Assembly (NCBI GenBank): GCA_025201865.1
Contig: MU602674.1
Location: 47,779 to 81,861, forward strand
From: Ramicandelaber brevisporus
Lineage: Eukaryota; Kickxellomycota; Ramicandelaberales; Ramicandelaberaceae
DNA: 34,083 nt
Reading direction: 5' to 3'
Made by a program: the position numbers and the translations under genes. The notes below the pieces were generated by a model that worked only from the letters and a program-made list of their open reading frames with translations, had not been told where the DNA came from and made no database searches. Shown in pieces: positions 25,794-33,781 of the stretch. How positions within the stretch are numbered: position 1 is the first letter of the stretch; each line of letters starts with the position of its first letter.

Positions 25794-27116
25794 ATGCATA
25801 TTGACTTTCCACCATCACGCGTCGTGGCGACCTACCGCTCGAAGACTATCTACACCGACCTCCAGGTTAGCAGCGATGCCACTCCTGAGCAGATTCTGGA
25901 AGCGATGGCACAAAAGGCTATTCGACTGATTGAAAGCAAACGCGACGCACGAGGTGGTTTGCACCCATATAATTTCAGATACGAGATACGTGGTTTCTAT
26001 AATACATTCTCAGTTATCTATGATCGGTACTCGCGCGCTGCGTATGACGTTTTCGGTGATGGTCTGTTTGCACATTTTGGTATCGAATATGACTGCCCAA
26101 GCTACAATCCTGCATACTACTACGACCCTCCACGTGGATTGGAGTATCTTAAAAGCCTATCTGTTTTGGGGATTGTGATTATGATTGGCACCGTCATATG
26201 GGGAGTGATCACTGGTGAGTTTTTGTCATTGTTCGAAAGAGTATTTCCAGTAGTCTTCTCGCTAGTGTTCGGAGTGCTGAATGCTTCAGGAATCAGTAGC
26301 TTCATTGATCAGCTCGCTAAAGCAGTCAACTTTACAGTTGGTGTGCTTTTTGGTAGATGCGATTATCAAAATCAGAATCAGAGTCAGAGTCAGAATCAGC
26401 AACAAGAGAAGGAGAAGGAAAATAATCAGGAGAAAAATCAGGAGAAATTGGATGTTCCGTCAACCCAGGTTAAAGCCAGTCAGATGTCATTACTCCGCGT
26501 GTTTGGATTCCGTTTGCTCCTGGATCACTTGATGGTATATAATAGAAACATGTTTACACCAATAATAATAACTGCAATGGCAATCAGAGGCTATTCTAGT
26601 CTTCTTCTCCCCCAGCAACAACAGCAGCAGGAGCAACAAGAAAACAATGAGCAATCCGGTGTTGAGTTTTCAATCCTAGTTGTTCTAACTGTGATTCAGG
26701 TGATTCTCAATTACAATGAACGAGTGCGCAATAATGGCTTATCCAAGCCACATGTTAGTACTTTGCTTCACGCGATGCAGACTCATACCGACTCAGCCTA
26801 TTCCGCCGAAAGCGATAAGTTGGTGCGCGAGCAATTACACAGTGTGATAGAAAAAGAGTACGAGGGATTGCAACCTATGTCTTTTCTAATGGTCTATTCC
26901 CCGTTGTTAGTAATCACGTTTTTTGTAATATGCTGTGTGGCATATTCATCAGAGCGTTTAACTCTTATTGTGGCTCTCATTGGACATTTCAGCCATGGAG
27001 CGCTGTATTACATTTTGACACTGTTCGCCACGTTAATCCTAAGCCAAATTGTGGTAACTGTCAAGGGATGGTTCAGCGTTAAATCCGACAATGATCCAGT
27101 TAAGCAATCTGAATAA
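25794..27116 (+). CDS. Multispanning membrane protein with a J-like N-terminal domain lacking HPD
   Basis: 440 residues from ATG 25794 (MHIDFPPSRVVATYRSK); upstream Met codons lie in a CT-rich leader. Residues 19-88 look like a J domain: IYTDLQVSSDATPEQI matches the first helix of DnaJ proteins, and FYNTFSVIYDRYSRAAYDVFG matches helix III plus the closing segment. The Hsp70-activating HPD is missing: its expected place reads LIE (45-47), and an HPY sits at 57-59 further on. Hydrophobic segments follow at about 122-140, 150-170, 253-272, 292-310, 366-383 and 385-415, so six or more spans. The loop at 190-225 is Q/N/K/E-rich and another is polyQ. Probably an ER or other endomembrane protein. 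I cannot name an orthologue. Confidence 0.6.
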   Translation: MHIDFPPSRVVATYRSKTIYTDLQVSSDATPEQILEAMAQKAIRLIESKRDARGGLHPYNFRYEIRGFYNTFSVIYDRYSRAAYDVFGDGLFAHFGIEYDCPSYNPAYYYDPPRGLEYLKSLSVLGIVIMIGTVIWGVITGEFLSLFERVFPVVFSLVFGVLNASGISSFIDQLAKAVNFTVGVLFGRCDYQNQNQSQSQNQQQEKEKENNQEKNQEKLDVPSTQVKASQMSLLRVFGFRLLLDHLMVYNRNMFTPIIITAMAIRGYSSLLLPQQQQQQEQQENNEQSGVEFSILVVLTVIQVILNYNERVRNNGLSKPHVSTLLHAMQTHTDSAYSAESDKLVREQLHSVIEKEYEGLQPMSFLMVYSPLLVITFFVICCVAYSSERLTLIVALIGHFSHGALYYILTLFATLILSQIVVTVKGWFSVKSDNDPVKQSE

Positions 27117-27340
27117 ATCTACATTTTTAAATCTTATTCATTAGAATTGATTACTCAGAAGTAGCATCCTGACTTCCATCATTTGTCTTGAAAGATGAGT
27201 TTGATGGGACTCTCATTGAGCATCATCAAACTCAACTTTCTAATGTGGTTACCGATAGGACTTTTAAATCATTTTTCTTTTATACTGGATTGCTCAATGT
27301 ATACTAAACATGCTAAAAAAAAAAAAGAAACTTTGGATTA

Positions 27341-28129
27341 CTAATTGGATGGACTTAATTGCTTGCGTGGAATAAACGCTTTTGCGTCTAGGTTCAATGA
27401 AGATCCGACAGTCCTCTTCAGATCTGAATGTGACTGTGGCATCTTGGGTCGACTGGCCTTAATTTCCAACAGTTCTCGCTCGAGTTCCTTTGTGTATGCA
27501 CGGGCTTGTGACAGCGCACCTTGTAATTTTGCGACGGATGTAGTCAAAGTCTCATTTGCCGCTGTGAGTTCGTGCAGTTTATCGAGAGTTCTCTTTTGCA
27601 TCTCATGTTGGAGAACTGCTGCAACTGAGCACAATTGAGCAGCTAGCTGAGCAATGAACGATTCGTTGCTACTGGGAGTAAATCCTGGAGGTGGTAGCAC
27701 TGTCTTTGAGTCCAACATTTTTTGGACTCGATTCACTGGATCAGTCTCTTTAACTGGCTGTGCTACATTTTGATGTTGTTGCTGTTGATAACGTTGGTGT
27801 TGATACTGTTGATACTTCTGAGGTTTCTGTGGTTTCTGAGGGAGTTGCTTAGCCTGTATATTCCTCTTATTGCCGTTCTGTTTAATTTTGTTGTTTGACG
27901 TGATTGGATCCTGTTTGTGCTGCGAAAGAAATGTAGCCTGCTGAGAAGACTGCTGTATCTGTGTTGATTTCTGCTGCTGTGGTGTCGATTTCTGGATACC
28001 ATTCTGTTCAGGCTTTGGTCGCTGCAGTATTATTATAGGCGGCTTAGGCTTCCGCCTCTTGATGCTCTCCGCATATCCAGCACGACTCTGCACCATCTGC
28101 CATCCATCAATAACTTCTTCGTAGTTCAT
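27341..28129 (-). CDS. Q-rich coiled-coil protein with PAM2 and PPPGF motifs (putative mRNA-regulating adaptor)
   Basis: 262 residues from ATG 28129 (MNYEEVIDGWQMVQSR); the upstream in-frame extension is a low-complexity leader. Residues 1-40 hold a short conserved-looking DGWQMVQSR and a basic KRRKPKPP. Residues 45-125 are Gln/Lys/Pro-rich. LPPPGFTP (145-152) contains PPGF, the core recognised by GYF domains. Residues 175-224 form a heptad-rich coiled coil. The C-terminus has SSLNLDAKAFIP (243-254), which fits the PAM2 consensus (xxLNxxAxxFxP) bound by the MLLE domain of poly(A)-binding protein. Together these suggest a cytoplasmic adaptor tying Pab1 to a GYF-type translational repressor. 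I recognise no named orthologue; the binding motifs are seen, the function is inferred. Convergent with the J-like gene. Confidence 0.65.
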   Translation of the reverse strand: MNYEEVIDGWQMVQSRAGYAESIKRRKPKPPIIILQRPKPEQNGIQKSTPQQQKSTQIQQSSQQATFLSQHKQDPITSNNKIKQNGNKRNIQAKQLPQKPQKPQKYQQYQHQRYQQQQHQNVAQPVKETDPVNRVQKMLDSKTVLPPPGFTPSSNESFIAQLAAQLCSVAAVLQHEMQKRTLDKLHELTAANETLTTSVAKLQGALSQARAYTKELERELLEIKASRPKMPQSHSDLKRTVGSSLNLDAKAFIPRKQLSPSN

Positions 28130-28300
28130 ATCTGCTTTCAAGAGAGAGTGAGTGAGAGAGATAGGGGGGAAAAACAATAAAGATAGTGGAGCACTTGGAG
28201 AAAGATAGTGGAGCCATGGAAAGAAAGAAGAAGTGTACATATAATAAAAAGATATCAGAGGCTGATATACGGCGTTTCATCAGGACATGCTTTGATGCAC

Positions 28301-28336
28301 AGTTTGTGTAGTTTGTGTAGTTTGTGCAGTTTGATG
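28301..28336. repeat. 9-bp tandem repeat (AGTTTGTGT), four units
   Basis: Two perfect units and two units with changes, directly visible in the MTHFR promoter. Confidence 0.8.
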
Positions 28337-28397
28337 CAAATGGTGACTATTGGTTCAAGTTACGTCTATTGGCCAATCAAGCTGCAGCCGAGTGATG

Positions 28398-28404
28398 TGA
28401 CTCA
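28398..28404 (+). promoter_or_regulatory. Gcn4/AP-1-type site TGACTCA
   Basis: A perfect TGACTCA, 104 bp before the MTHFR start and 5 bp before a TATA box. Gcn4-type activators bind this sequence to switch on amino-acid biosynthesis genes during starvation; occupancy here is inferred. Confidence 0.5.
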
Positions 28405-28409
28405 AAAAA

Positions 28410-28416
28410 TATAAAA
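28410..28416 (+). promoter_or_regulatory. TATA box of the MTHFR gene
   Basis: TATAAAA about 92 bp before ATG 28508, directly after the TGACTCA site. Confidence 0.5.
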
Positions 28417-28507
28417 GCACTATCATGCAATACTGCTCTCGCTCGTGTTTGACTCCGTGTGAACTCTTTTCTTAATCTCCCGTGACCAGAGCTACACGAT
28501 TCAAACC

Positions 28508-30493
28508 ATGTCACGCCTCGACGATGCGCTGCTTCTCCAGCAGCAACAGTTGCAGCAGCTGCAGCAGTCTTCCTCGGCTAGCTCGACACTAACGTCCTGG
28601 TCGTTTGAGTTCTTCCCGCCCAAAACCGAAGCGGGTCAGGCTAATCTCTATGACCGTATCGGACGCATGTCATCCACGCTGTCACCACTGTTCGTGTCAG
28701 TGACTTGGGGTGCTGGCGGTACAACTGCTGCCCACACTTTGGAGATTTGTGCAACAATTCAGCAGCTGTATGGAGTGAACGCCTGTCTGCATTTGACGTG
28801 TACAAACATGAGCAAAGAGATGATTGATAACGCTCTGGTGGAGGCTAAAGAGGCTGGGATTAAGAATATACTGGCACTGAGAGGCGATCCTCCAAGAGAG
28901 GAGCAAGAGTACTGGAATACAAACAGCCATGCGCCAAAAGCTAAAGATAATGACAAAGATGCGGCAGAATTTAGTCACGCTATTGATTTGGTAAAGTACA
29001 TTCGCTCAAAGTACCCAGATGATACATTTTGTGTTGGTGTAGCCGGCTATCCTGAATCTCATCCGGAATCCAGCTCAGCCGCTGCGGATTTGGCTCACCT
29101 GAAGGCCAAAGTCGACGCAGGCGCAGACTTTATAATTTCACAACTGTGCTACTCCAAGGATGCGCTGCCAAAGTGGATTGAAGCATGTCGCTCGGTGGGT
29201 ATTTCGGTGCCGATTATCGCAGGCGTGATGCCAATCCATTCGTACCAGCTCTTCAGACGTACTGCGAATCTGTGTAAAGTCAATGTGCCCACTGAGCTAC
29301 TGGATGCTTTGGAGCCAGTGAAGAATGACGACAGAGCAGTTAAGGACATTGGTGCAAACTACGTGGCTGATTTGATTAGATATTGGACGTCAATAGACAA
29401 AATTGAGGCGAGACCATCTGCTATTCATTTTGGCACTTTGAATCTGGAGGCTATGACCAAGCGTATTCTGGTTAATGAACTTGGATGGGTCAAGCAGCCC
29501 CATCAACAGTCATCCCAGCAGCTTCAGCAGTCAATACAGCCTCAACAGCTATCTCAGCAGCTATTGCCACCAGGAATGGAGCAGCGTGATATGGCCACCT
29601 ATGACGATTTCCCCAACGGTCGCTGGGGTGATCCTCGCTCACCAGCGTATGGCGAGCTTGATGGATATGGCATCTCGCTCAAGGTTCCACCGACTGAGGC
29701 TGTTCGTCTGTGGGGCTCACCTGTTGATGTGAAGCAGATTTCCACGCTCTTCAAGTCATTCTTGCAAGGCGGCAATGTCACTGTTCTGCCATGGTGTGAT
29801 GAACCGCTTGCTGCCGAGTCTACCGTGCTGATTCCATGGCTAGTCGAGCTTGCCGACCGTGGAATATTGCCAATCAGCAGTCAGCCTGCAGTTGATGGTG
29901 CCAAGAGCACTGATCCAGTCTATGGCTGGGGTCCATCTGGTGGTCGCATCTACCAAAAGGCTTACATCGAATTCTTCACTCCACATCAGCACAGCCACCA
30001 CAACGTCAGTGCTCTCCTTGCCAAACTCGATGCTGACCCGCAGGTCACTTATTACGCCGCAAGCAACAACGGCCAGTTCCGTACCAATCTGCCAGACCCT
30101 CAAGATGTCCAACGCCATCATCATCGTGTTTACTCCAACTCTGCTAATGCAACAACCTTGTCGTGGGGAGTGTTCCCGGCGAGTGAGATTATCCAGCCAA
30201 CCATGATTGATCAGGCCAGTTTCAAGTCATGGGCAGATGAAGCATTTGCAATTTGGTATGAGTGGTCTCGCCTGTTTGCTCCAGGCACGGCTGCTCGTGA
30301 GTTCATGGTGAATGTCGCTGGTAAAGTTGGTCCTGTCATTGCGTCTGCCTCATCCTCAGCTGGCTCGACAGCTTCAGCATCAGCTTCCCCTGAAATAGTA
30401 GTGAGTGAGGCTATCGGTGACAATGAATGGTGGCTGATTAACATTGTCCATCACGATTTCCGCCAAGGTGATGGAATACAAAGCCTTCTTTAA
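28508..30493 (+). CDS. MTHFR: Methylenetetrahydrofolate reductase (Met12/Met13 type)
   Basis: 661 residues. MTHFR reduces 5,10-methylene-THF to 5-methyl-THF with FAD and NAD(P)H, supplying the methyl group for methionine synthesis. The catalytic barrel spans about 28-325: WSFEFFPPKTE with the catalytic-region Glu, FVSVTWGAGG, HLTCTNMSKE, NILALRGDPP, FCVGVAGYPESHPES, KVDAGADFIISQL and PIIAGVMPI. The eukaryotic SAM-binding regulatory domain follows at about 360-661, opening with DDFPNGRWGDPRSPAYGEL and including GWGPSGGRIYQKAYIEFF and VNVAGKVG. The linker and N-terminus are Gln-rich. Yeast Met12 and Met13 are about 657 and 600 residues; I cannot decide which one this represents. AATAAA lies at 30509-30514. 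Convergent with ATG101, 96 bp between stops. Confidence 0.95.
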   Translation: MSRLDDALLLQQQQLQQLQQSSSASSTLTSWSFEFFPPKTEAGQANLYDRIGRMSSTLSPLFVSVTWGAGGTTAAHTLEICATIQQLYGVNACLHLTCTNMSKEMIDNALVEAKEAGIKNILALRGDPPREEQEYWNTNSHAPKAKDNDKDAAEFSHAIDLVKYIRSKYPDDTFCVGVAGYPESHPESSSAAADLAHLKAKVDAGADFIISQLCYSKDALPKWIEACRSVGISVPIIAGVMPIHSYQLFRRTANLCKVNVPTELLDALEPVKNDDRAVKDIGANYVADLIRYWTSIDKIEARPSAIHFGTLNLEAMTKRILVNELGWVKQPHQQSSQQLQQSIQPQQLSQQLLPPGMEQRDMATYDDFPNGRWGDPRSPAYGELDGYGISLKVPPTEAVRLWGSPVDVKQISTLFKSFLQGGNVTVLPWCDEPLAAESTVLIPWLVELADRGILPISSQPAVDGAKSTDPVYGWGPSGGRIYQKAYIEFFTPHQHSHHNVSALLAKLDADPQVTYYAASNNGQFRTNLPDPQDVQRHHHRVYSNSANATTLSWGVFPASEIIQPTMIDQASFKSWADEAFAIWYEWSRLFAPGTAAREFMVNVAGKVGPVIASASSSAGSTASASASPEIVVSEAIGDNEWWLINIVHHDFRQGDGIQSLL

Positions 30494-30559
30494 AGAAAAG
30501 TAAATTAAAATAAACAGCAATCTAGTTTAATATTCTAAAGTCATCATAATAAGTCCATT

Positions 30560-30588
30560 AATAATAGGAATAATAATAGGAATAATAA
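30560..30588. repeat. 12-bp AT-rich tandem repeat in the MTHFR/ATG101 convergent spacer
   Basis: AATAATAGGAAT occurs twice, followed by a partial third unit, just before the ATG101 stop. Confidence 0.7.
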
Positions 30589-30589
30589 T

Positions 30590-31420
30590 TTAAGAGCTAC
30601 CCGGCCACATACGACCTAAAACTGACGACCATCCTTCTCCGGCATGCAGTACTGTAATATGGAATGGGAATGGAACCATCTCAGTGCTTGTTATTGGCGG
30701 AATGTGATCTTTATTCTCACCTATAGTTGCCATAATCATCTTGAGCAAATCCACTAACTGAGGCTCCGTGGTTGTAGCCAGGGTGGTTCGCTCGCGCTCT
30801 GTTCGCGCAGATACCACGTGAATCACAAAGGTCCAGCGCTCCCATGGTCCAGTCTCCTCATAAACCACGCCGCTTGGACTGCTTCCTGACGCCGTACGTG
30901 AGTGCGAGCTGCCGCCAGTGACTCCTCCAAATGTGGTTGATGTTGGAGAGTATGGCTGCTGTTCAGAGATGCTGCTTCCACCGCCACCACTTCCGCCACC
31001 TCCACCACCGCTGAACCATCTTCTTCTTTGTACCTTATTATGAAAAGTAACTGTTATTGTAACTTGGCCTTGGGAAGTCACATTTGGCATTGCCTTCTGA
31101 AGTGGTTTGATTCCATTGTCTTCGACTGCTGCGCTAACTGTTGGCTCATCCACCGCTATCCATGTAGTTGATGTGAATACAGATCGCTCCTCAGGTGTAA
31201 TGTTGCCAAACACTCGATGCAGCAACACAGTGTGTAAAATGACACGCGCAACGTCGCAGAGATGAGGCTGGCCAATATTGGATAGTGTATACTTGAACTC
31301 TCTGACTGAACCGCTAGCGTTGCCACTGCTGCTAGGAGAAGCGGTCGTGACACCAAGACCAGATGCGCCGACAGCACTGCTACGACTCACACTACGTTGA
31401 CGCTGCGGTAAGGAAGTCAT
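30590..31420 (-). CDS. ATG101: Autophagy protein Atg101 (HORMA)
   Basis: 276 residues. Atg101 pairs its HORMA domain with that of Atg13 and stabilises the Atg1/ULK1 initiation complex. Diagnostic parts: VARVILHTVLLHRVFGNI (57-74, human AVLHTVLLHRSTG), TWIAVDE (86-92), VTFHNK then RRRWFSGG (W135-F136, matching the WF finger of human ATG101), PWERWTFVIHVV (192-203), the helix QLVDLLKMIMATIGENKDHIPPI, and PFPFHITV (250-257). The human protein is 218 residues; the surplus is a Ser-rich N-terminal 40 residues and a Gly/Ser-rich insert at 137-187. Absence from S. cerevisiae but presence in most other fungi is known for this gene. Divergent from TYR1 with 234 bp between starts. Confidence 0.88.
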   Translation of the reverse strand: MTSLPQRQRSVSRSSAVGASGLGVTTASPSSSGNASGSVREFKYTLSNIGQPHLCDVARVILHTVLLHRVFGNITPEERSVFTSTTWIAVDEPTVSAAVEDNGIKPLQKAMPNVTSQGQVTITVTFHNKVQRRRWFSGGGGGGSGGGGSSISEQQPYSPTSTTFGGVTGGSSHSRTASGSSPSGVVYEETGPWERWTFVIHVVSARTERERTTLATTTEPQLVDLLKMIMATIGENKDHIPPITSTEMVPFPFHITVLHAGEGWSSVLGRMWPGSS

Positions 31421-31654
31421 CTCTTGCCTATCTGTCCGTTTGTCCGTTTGCCTGTCTGTTTACTTTCCTGCTTTCCTGCTTTCCTGCTTGCTTGCTTTCT
31501 TGTTTGATGTGTATAGATGAGATTGTCGTTATTGTGGAGTTGAAAGACGCAAACACAGTGCGTGCACACCACATATGCACACCACACATACACACGCAAA
31601 TACACACGCAGGCCAACCAACTATAAACAAAAACAACAACAACAACAAAATAGT
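31421..31654. promoter_or_regulatory. Bidirectional promoter, ATG101 and TYR1
   Basis: 234 bp between divergent starts, with TTTCCTGC repeats (31465-31490), a CA-rich tract (31564-31612) and an ACA run before the TYR1 start. CA-rich stretches recur in the BMT6/RPB8 promoter. No certain factor site. Confidence 0.4.
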
Positions 31655-33079
31655 ATGACTGACATTTCCATGAGCGAGAGCGAGAAGATCAGTGTCGAGA
31701 TCGGCCTTATCGGTGCTGGCGAGATGGGCCTACTCTACGCGCGCGCGTTTGCCGCGGCTGGATGGCAGAAAATTAATATTTGCGATCGACCTGAGCGCTT
31801 TGACCAGCTTCGTGCTCAACTATCGACTTCACTACCAAATGTTCGTGTCTTGCCAGATGGCTATGCCGTATCGCGTCGCAGCGACATCATCATTTACTCA
31901 GTTGAGGCTGCGAACATTGATGCCGTTGTTCAGAGATTTGCGTGCGCTACCAAGGTTGGCGCAGTGGTCAGCGGCCAAACCTCCGTTAAGGCGCCAGAGT
32001 TGGCTGCATTTGACAAGTACTTGCCAGAGGATACCCACATTGTCTCGTGCCATTCGCTGCATGGTCCAACTGTTGGTTCCAAAGGTCAACCACTGGTTAT
32101 TATTCGCCATCGCTGTCCAGACGATGCCAAGTACCAGCTATTCCTGCGTGTGATGTCATCTCTCGAGTCCGAAATGGTATTCCTGACTGGCTTAGAGCAT
32201 GATCGCATTACTGCCGATACCCAGGCTGTTACTCATTTGGCATTCTTGTCGATGGGAAGCGCCTGGCGTGCAATGGGCAGCTATCCGTGGGAGAACACTG
32301 CGTATATTGCCGGCATTGATAATGTTAAAGTGAACATGTCGTTGAGAATTTATGGAAGCAAATGGCACGTTTACGCGGGTCTGGCAATCATGAACCCAAG
32401 TGCGCGAGCCCAAGTCAAGCAGTATGCCAAGTCGGTATCGGAACTGTTCTCACTGATGATTCGAGAGGACGAAGCTGCTTTGCGTGCGAGAATTGAAGCT
32501 GCATCGAAACATGTATTTGGAAACTATGCATCTGAGCAGCACCAACAGCAACATCCGCAACATCCACAAGAGCAGAATGTGGCAGCTCCGTTGGCAGTAA
32601 ATCGATCAATCTCAGCCACCAGTGCGACTAGCACAAGTGACAAGCAGAGTTTGATTGGCGGCCAGGACTTCCTCGAGCGATTTTCACTATCGTCAATTCC
32701 AAAATCGGAGCGCAAGCCGAACTCCCACCTGTCCATTCTTGCCATGGTTGACTGCTGGTATCAAATGAAGCTCAACCCGTACGATCACATGGTCTGCTCC
32801 ACTCCTCCATTCCGATTCTGGCTCGGTATTGCTGAGTGCCTCTTCGCCAACCCTGTTCTGCTCGAGGAATCGATCACAACCGCTGTGAATTGCAAAGACT
32901 TTAGAGCCGATGATTTGGCATTCTACTCGGCGACTCTCGGTTGGGCTCAATGCATTGAGCTGGGCAGCTTTGATGGGTATCAGAAACGATTTGAGAGCAC
33001 TACGGAGTTCTTTGGAGAGAGAATTGACGAGGCAAAGAAGATTAGTACTCAAATGATTGCATCAATGATGACGCATTAG
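31655..33079 (+). CDS. TYR1: Prephenate dehydrogenase (NADP+)
   Basis: 474 residues from ATG 31655 (MTDISMSESEKISVEIGLIG); the upstream in-frame extension translates a CA- and CAA-repeat leader. It converts prephenate to 4-hydroxyphenylpyruvate in tyrosine synthesis. The Rossmann motif GLIGAGEMGLLYARAFAAAGW lies at 17-37, followed by CDRPERF, SGQTSVKAPE, IVSCHSLHGPTV, GLEHDRITADTQAVTHLAFLSMG (conserved dehydrogenase core), then the helical C-terminal dimerisation region (LAFYSATLGWAQCIELGSFDGYQKRF). A Gln/His/Ser-rich insert lies at about 293-335. Yeast Tyr1 is 452 residues, so the extra length is this insert. Confidence 0.93.
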   Translation: MTDISMSESEKISVEIGLIGAGEMGLLYARAFAAAGWQKINICDRPERFDQLRAQLSTSLPNVRVLPDGYAVSRRSDIIIYSVEAANIDAVVQRFACATKVGAVVSGQTSVKAPELAAFDKYLPEDTHIVSCHSLHGPTVGSKGQPLVIIRHRCPDDAKYQLFLRVMSSLESEMVFLTGLEHDRITADTQAVTHLAFLSMGSAWRAMGSYPWENTAYIAGIDNVKVNMSLRIYGSKWHVYAGLAIMNPSARAQVKQYAKSVSELFSLMIREDEAALRARIEAASKHVFGNYASEQHQQQHPQHPQEQNVAAPLAVNRSISATSATSTSDKQSLIGGQDFLERFSLSSIPKSERKPNSHLSILAMVDCWYQMKLNPYDHMVCSTPPFRFWLGIAECLFANPVLLEESITTAVNCKDFRADDLAFYSATLGWAQCIELGSFDGYQKRFESTTEFFGERIDEAKKISTQMIASMMTH

Positions 33080-33128
33080 AGCTTACATTTATATTACTAT
33101 CAGAAAAAACAAAACATACATTGTTAAT

Positions 33129-33727
33129 TTAGACTTTTAAAGTGTTTGTTATCCATGAACTAAAGCTATTAAATATGCGATAATCGTACCCACTTTTCCA
33201 GTTCAATTGAACTGCGGCAATCTTATCAGACTTACTGATTAGCTTGCAAAGTACAATGGTTACGGCGTCATCAGCTGGCTGCGGCTGTTGCGACTGTTTC
33301 CTTCGTGCGCTGCGATTCCATGTGATTCTATGGATAGTTAGTTGAAGAACAGTATCATCAGCTTCACTAACATCGATGCCGTTTGCACTAAATAGTTCAC
33401 CCAGTCTCTTCACTGCCTGTTCTTTTGTTAGAGGCAGTGCAAACTTCGCTACAATCGCATTCGGCTTAGACAATAAACCAGCCAAACTGCTTGTTGGTTC
33501 AAATCGCTGTCTCAAGTATTCATTGTCATAAGTAAAGCGCTCTGGTCCAAATGACCATGCAACTGCATATCTTGTCGTATTGGCCGAGGTCTGCTGAAGA
33601 GATGGTTTGATTAGTCCAATTACATAGTTATCAATAGAGTTCTCACGTAAACAAGCGACCACGGCCTCAACTGATGATTTGATGCCCAGTAGTGAACTGT
33701 ACCATTTGACAGGCGAAGATGACCCAA

Positions 33728-33781
<54 letters not shown>

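Larger units (their letters stand above)
28130..28507. promoter_or_regulatory. Bidirectional promoter region, PAM2 gene and MTHFR
   Basis: 378 bp between divergent starts. Nearest MTHFR are an inverted CCAAT (ATTGG near 28349), CCAAT (28373-28377), a Gcn4/AP-1-type TGACTCA (28398-28404) and TATAAAA (28410-28416), spaced as in a typical regulated fungal amino-acid biosynthesis promoter. A 9-bp tandem repeat (AGTTTGTGT-like, four units, 28301-28336) lies upstream. Confidence 0.6.

Noticed and set aside
31562-31654. 31-residue N-terminal extension of Tyr1
   Set aside because: It encodes a repeat-derived His/Thr/Gln stretch; the ATG at 31655 lies just before the Rossmann motif, at family-typical distance.
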